Below are positions 62,450 to 64,000 of a stretch of 64,000 nucleotides of DNA, piece after piece. Source of the DNA: an uncultured Alistipes sp. (lineage in GTDB: Bacteria; Bacteroidota; Bacteroidia; Bacteroidales; Rikenellaceae); contig CALUNL010000002.1 of NCBI GenBank assembly GCA_944322005.1, forward strand, positions 303,503-367,502, given 5' to 3'. Below the pieces are notes generated by a model that searched no databases, was not told the DNA's origin, and saw only the letters and a list, made by a program, of their open reading frames with translations. A program made the translations under genes and the position numbers. Position 1 is the stretch's first letter, and every line of letters begins with the position of its first letter.

Positions 62450-63019
62450 TTACTTGTTCAGGCTCTCTATCAGTTCGTTGCGCAGCCCGCTGTCGAATAC
62501 GATGCTGCCGGTCGTAATGCGCCTTGTTCCATCATTAGATATCGAGCCCGGTAACTCTCCCGTAATGATATAGTCGCCGTCCTCGTATCTGTTCAGGGTC
62601 GCCGTTTGTCTCTCTCCGCTGATTATGCTCTCGAATGTCATTGCGGCAGAGCTTCCGTCCGACAGGCTCATGCGGTATTCTGAACATCCCGGTCCATAGT
62701 CGGGAATATCGCTCTCCCAGAAATCATATACCATCCCATCGTTTCCGAATACTATCCTCGACACACCTCCGCCTCCGTACAGGTCTCCCGGGCGGAATAT
62801 ACACTCGCCATCCTTAAAGATGTAGCTGCTTCCTCCGGTAATGACGATTATTCCGTTTTGCATGTCGGTCATAAAGGCATTCATCTCTTGGGCCGACGCC
62901 TCTTCGAACGATATATTCCATATATCGGATGGAGACATCTCCCAAAACTCCTTCTTTTCGCAGGCCGTGCAGAGCATCGCTGCCGCGGCAACTGCCAGCA
63001 TTGCAAGACGTGTTTTCAT
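62450..63019 (-). CDS. Small lipoprotein, tandem paralogue 1
   Basis: A 189-residue protein whose signal MKTRLAMLAVAAAAMLCTAC is the same as its neighbour's but for one residue; the lipobox Cys is followed by EKKEFWEM. The mature part parallels the other copy: NGIIVITGGSSYIFKDGECI, SRIVFGNDGMVYDFWESDIP, GCSEYRMSLSDGSSAAMTFE, ATLNRYEDGDYIITGELPGS, RITTGSIVFDSGLRNELIES. Similarity is high in the signal and moderate after it, so the pair arose by tandem duplication followed by divergence, or the 5' ends were homogenised by gene conversion. ATG at 63019; a longer open frame upstream is not supported. Thirteen bases separate it from the second copy. Function unknown. Confidence 0.75.
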   Translation of the reverse strand: MKTRLAMLAVAAAAMLCTACEKKEFWEMSPSDIWNISFEEASAQEMNAFMTDMQNGIIVITGGSSYIFKDGECIFRPGDLYGGGGVSRIVFGNDGMVYDFWESDIPDYGPGCSEYRMSLSDGSSAAMTFESIISGERQTATLNRYEDGDYIITGELPGSISNDGTRRITTGSIVFDSGLRNELIESLNK

Positions 63020-63020
63020 G
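62954..63020 (-). repeat. Near-identical signal-peptide-coding repeat, copy 2
   Basis: Partner of 62371-62437; two mismatches in 67 bases. Confidence 0.9.
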
Positions 63021-63434
63021 GTAGCGCAATTTTTTTGAGAAACTGTATCATGTTTTGCGGTTTCCCTGCAGGAAACCCTGTAAATGTCTTGAAAACGCCA
63101 TTGCGCGGCAGCCATCGCTGTCCGTCGGGAGGTTTTTCGTTTCGTTCGCTTTAGTGTCTCTTCCGTATGCAATCCGGTCGCATGGGGGGGGGTGAAGTCT
63201 TGCTTTCGTCGTCTTGTGCGATGTGTACGGTTTGCCTTTCGTTGCTCTATACCTTTGCAGTGAGTCCGAGTGCGGAACTTTTGCACCCACAATATAATAA
63301 AATTTTATCGAAATACAAAATTTTTTCTGCATTTCGGGCCCGGAACGGTTTGCCGCCGTCCGTCGGGTGATGTGCCATACATAATATATAATAATAGGGA
63401 AAATATGGAGGTTTTGCATCGTAAACATCCGCCC
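63021..63434. other. Intergenic region between the lipoprotein pair and the repeat array
   Basis: About 415 bases with no supported gene. It contains a hairpin GGTTTCC-CTGCA-GGAAACC (63059-63077), a G9 run (63184-63192) and a plus-strand -7-like TACCTTTG (63250-63257) with no gene following. 63280-63400 is AT-rich. Confidence 0.4.
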
Positions 63435-64000
63435 TTCCACTCACAGGAGTGGGGCAGGGGGTGGGTAACACAGGAAATATCCCGACGGTCGGTGCCGTAC
63501 AGACTTTGCTGTGGTGCAAGAAGTTTATATATACCCCCCTACCTAACACAAAAGGCTTCCTTTCGGAAAACAAAGTCCCCCTCGCAGGAGGGGGATTCAG
63601 GGGGATGGTAACACGAATAAATATCCCGACGGTCGTGGTTGTACAGACCTTGCTGTGGTGCAAGAAGTTTATATATACCCCCCCCCTACCTAACACAAAA
63701 GGCTTCCTTTTGGAAAACACAAGTCCCCCTCACAGGAGGGGGATTCAGGGGGTGGGTAACACAATAAATATTTCGAGGGCCGGAGCTGTACGGGCATTGA
63801 TGCAGAGAGAATTGGTTATATATCCCCTATACCTAACACAAAAGGCTTCCTTTCGGAAAACAAAAGTCCCCCTCGCAGGAGGGGGATTCAGGGGGTGGGT
63901 AACACACGAAATATCCCGACGGTCGGAGCTGTACGGGCATTGATGCAGAGAGAATTGGTTATATATCCCCTATACCTAACACAAAAGGCTTCCTTTCGGA
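63435..64000. repeat. Array of about 145-bp tandem repeats with two alternative central cassettes (continues past window)
   Basis: The block ACCTAACACAAAAGGCTTCC recurs at 63541, 63688, 63831 and 63974, giving periods of 147, 143 and 143 bases. Each full unit has a GC hairpin CCCCCTC-GCAG-GAGGGGG (63577-63594 in the first, slightly altered in the second) followed by AGGGGGTGGGTAACAC and an ATATCCCGACGGTCGG-like segment. The centre exists in two versions: one with TTTGCTGTGGTGCAAGAAGT (first two units) and one with CATTGATGCAGAGAGAATTG (last two). Frames run through on both strands but show no gene features. The last unit is cut by the window end. Confidence 0.9.

Noticed and set aside
63247-63943. 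Repetitive open frames on both strands of the repeat array
   Set aside because: The frames translate the repeat in overlapping registers and show no start signals or domain; unit lengths of 143 and 147 do not preserve one frame.

Overview
The window looks like a chromosome segment from a member of the Bacteroidales, most likely Rikenellaceae (Alistipes-like). This is inferred from the promoters, which carry the Bacteroidetes -7 box TAnnTTTG with a TTG or TTTG about 19-21 bases upstream. It is also inferred from the GC-rich, strongly biased coding sequence, from weak or absent Shine-Dalgarno sites, and from gene families typical of the phylum (BatD/BatE, DUF4954, DUF3575, ATP-type PEP carboxykinase, a GT3-GT35 fusion protein). 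No database was searched, so the genus is a guess.

Layout. 1-8.4 kb: end of rplQ, a small exported protein, an OmpA-type porin, a HAD phosphatase, then prfC-nadB (4-base overlap) and pckA. 8.8-19.2 kb: hemW followed by a four-gene alpha-glucan locus (GT3-GT35 fusion, debranching enzyme, GT4 glycosyltransferase, GH57 amylase) that should build and dismantle glycogen. 19.3-22.1 kb: a DUF3575-like barrel and the pyrH-tlpA-frr operon. 22.2-27.1 kb: a sialate O-acetylesterase divergent from a 920-residue MG2/TonB-plug surface protein. 27.1-36.7 kb: META lipoprotein, batD-batE-recR, class I fumarase, an unknown membrane protein, clpB. 36.9-41.9 kb: dnaX, tyrS-folB, fbaA.

42-53 kb reads on the minus strand: gcvP, slyD, then an unusual group of a protein kinase with WG repeats, DUF4954, a von Willebrand A protein and a WG-repeat pseudokinase, followed closely by trxB, rnz and a SpoU methyltransferase. 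This kinase/vWA/pseudokinase group is the best candidate here for an undescribed system. 53.4-53.8 kb has a promoter and terminator framing about 310 bases of structured, apparently non-coding RNA. 53.8-57.2 kb: a TGS-domain nucleoside kinase and a 5'-nucleotidase-like metallophosphatase.

57.5-59.4 kb is a low-GC island with two unknown genes. Its right edge is fused in frame to a 214-bp diverged copy of part of the metallophosphatase gene. 59.8-61.8 kb: rpsA. 61.9-63.0 kb: two tandem paralogous lipoproteins. From 63.4 kb to the end runs an array of about 145-bp tandem repeats with two interchangeable central cassettes. No tRNA, rRNA or CRISPR array was found. Other points of interest: an A10 slippery run in dnaX that would give a gamma subunit, promoters so close to start codons that transcripts may be leaderless, and Ala/Lys-rich tails on several proteins.
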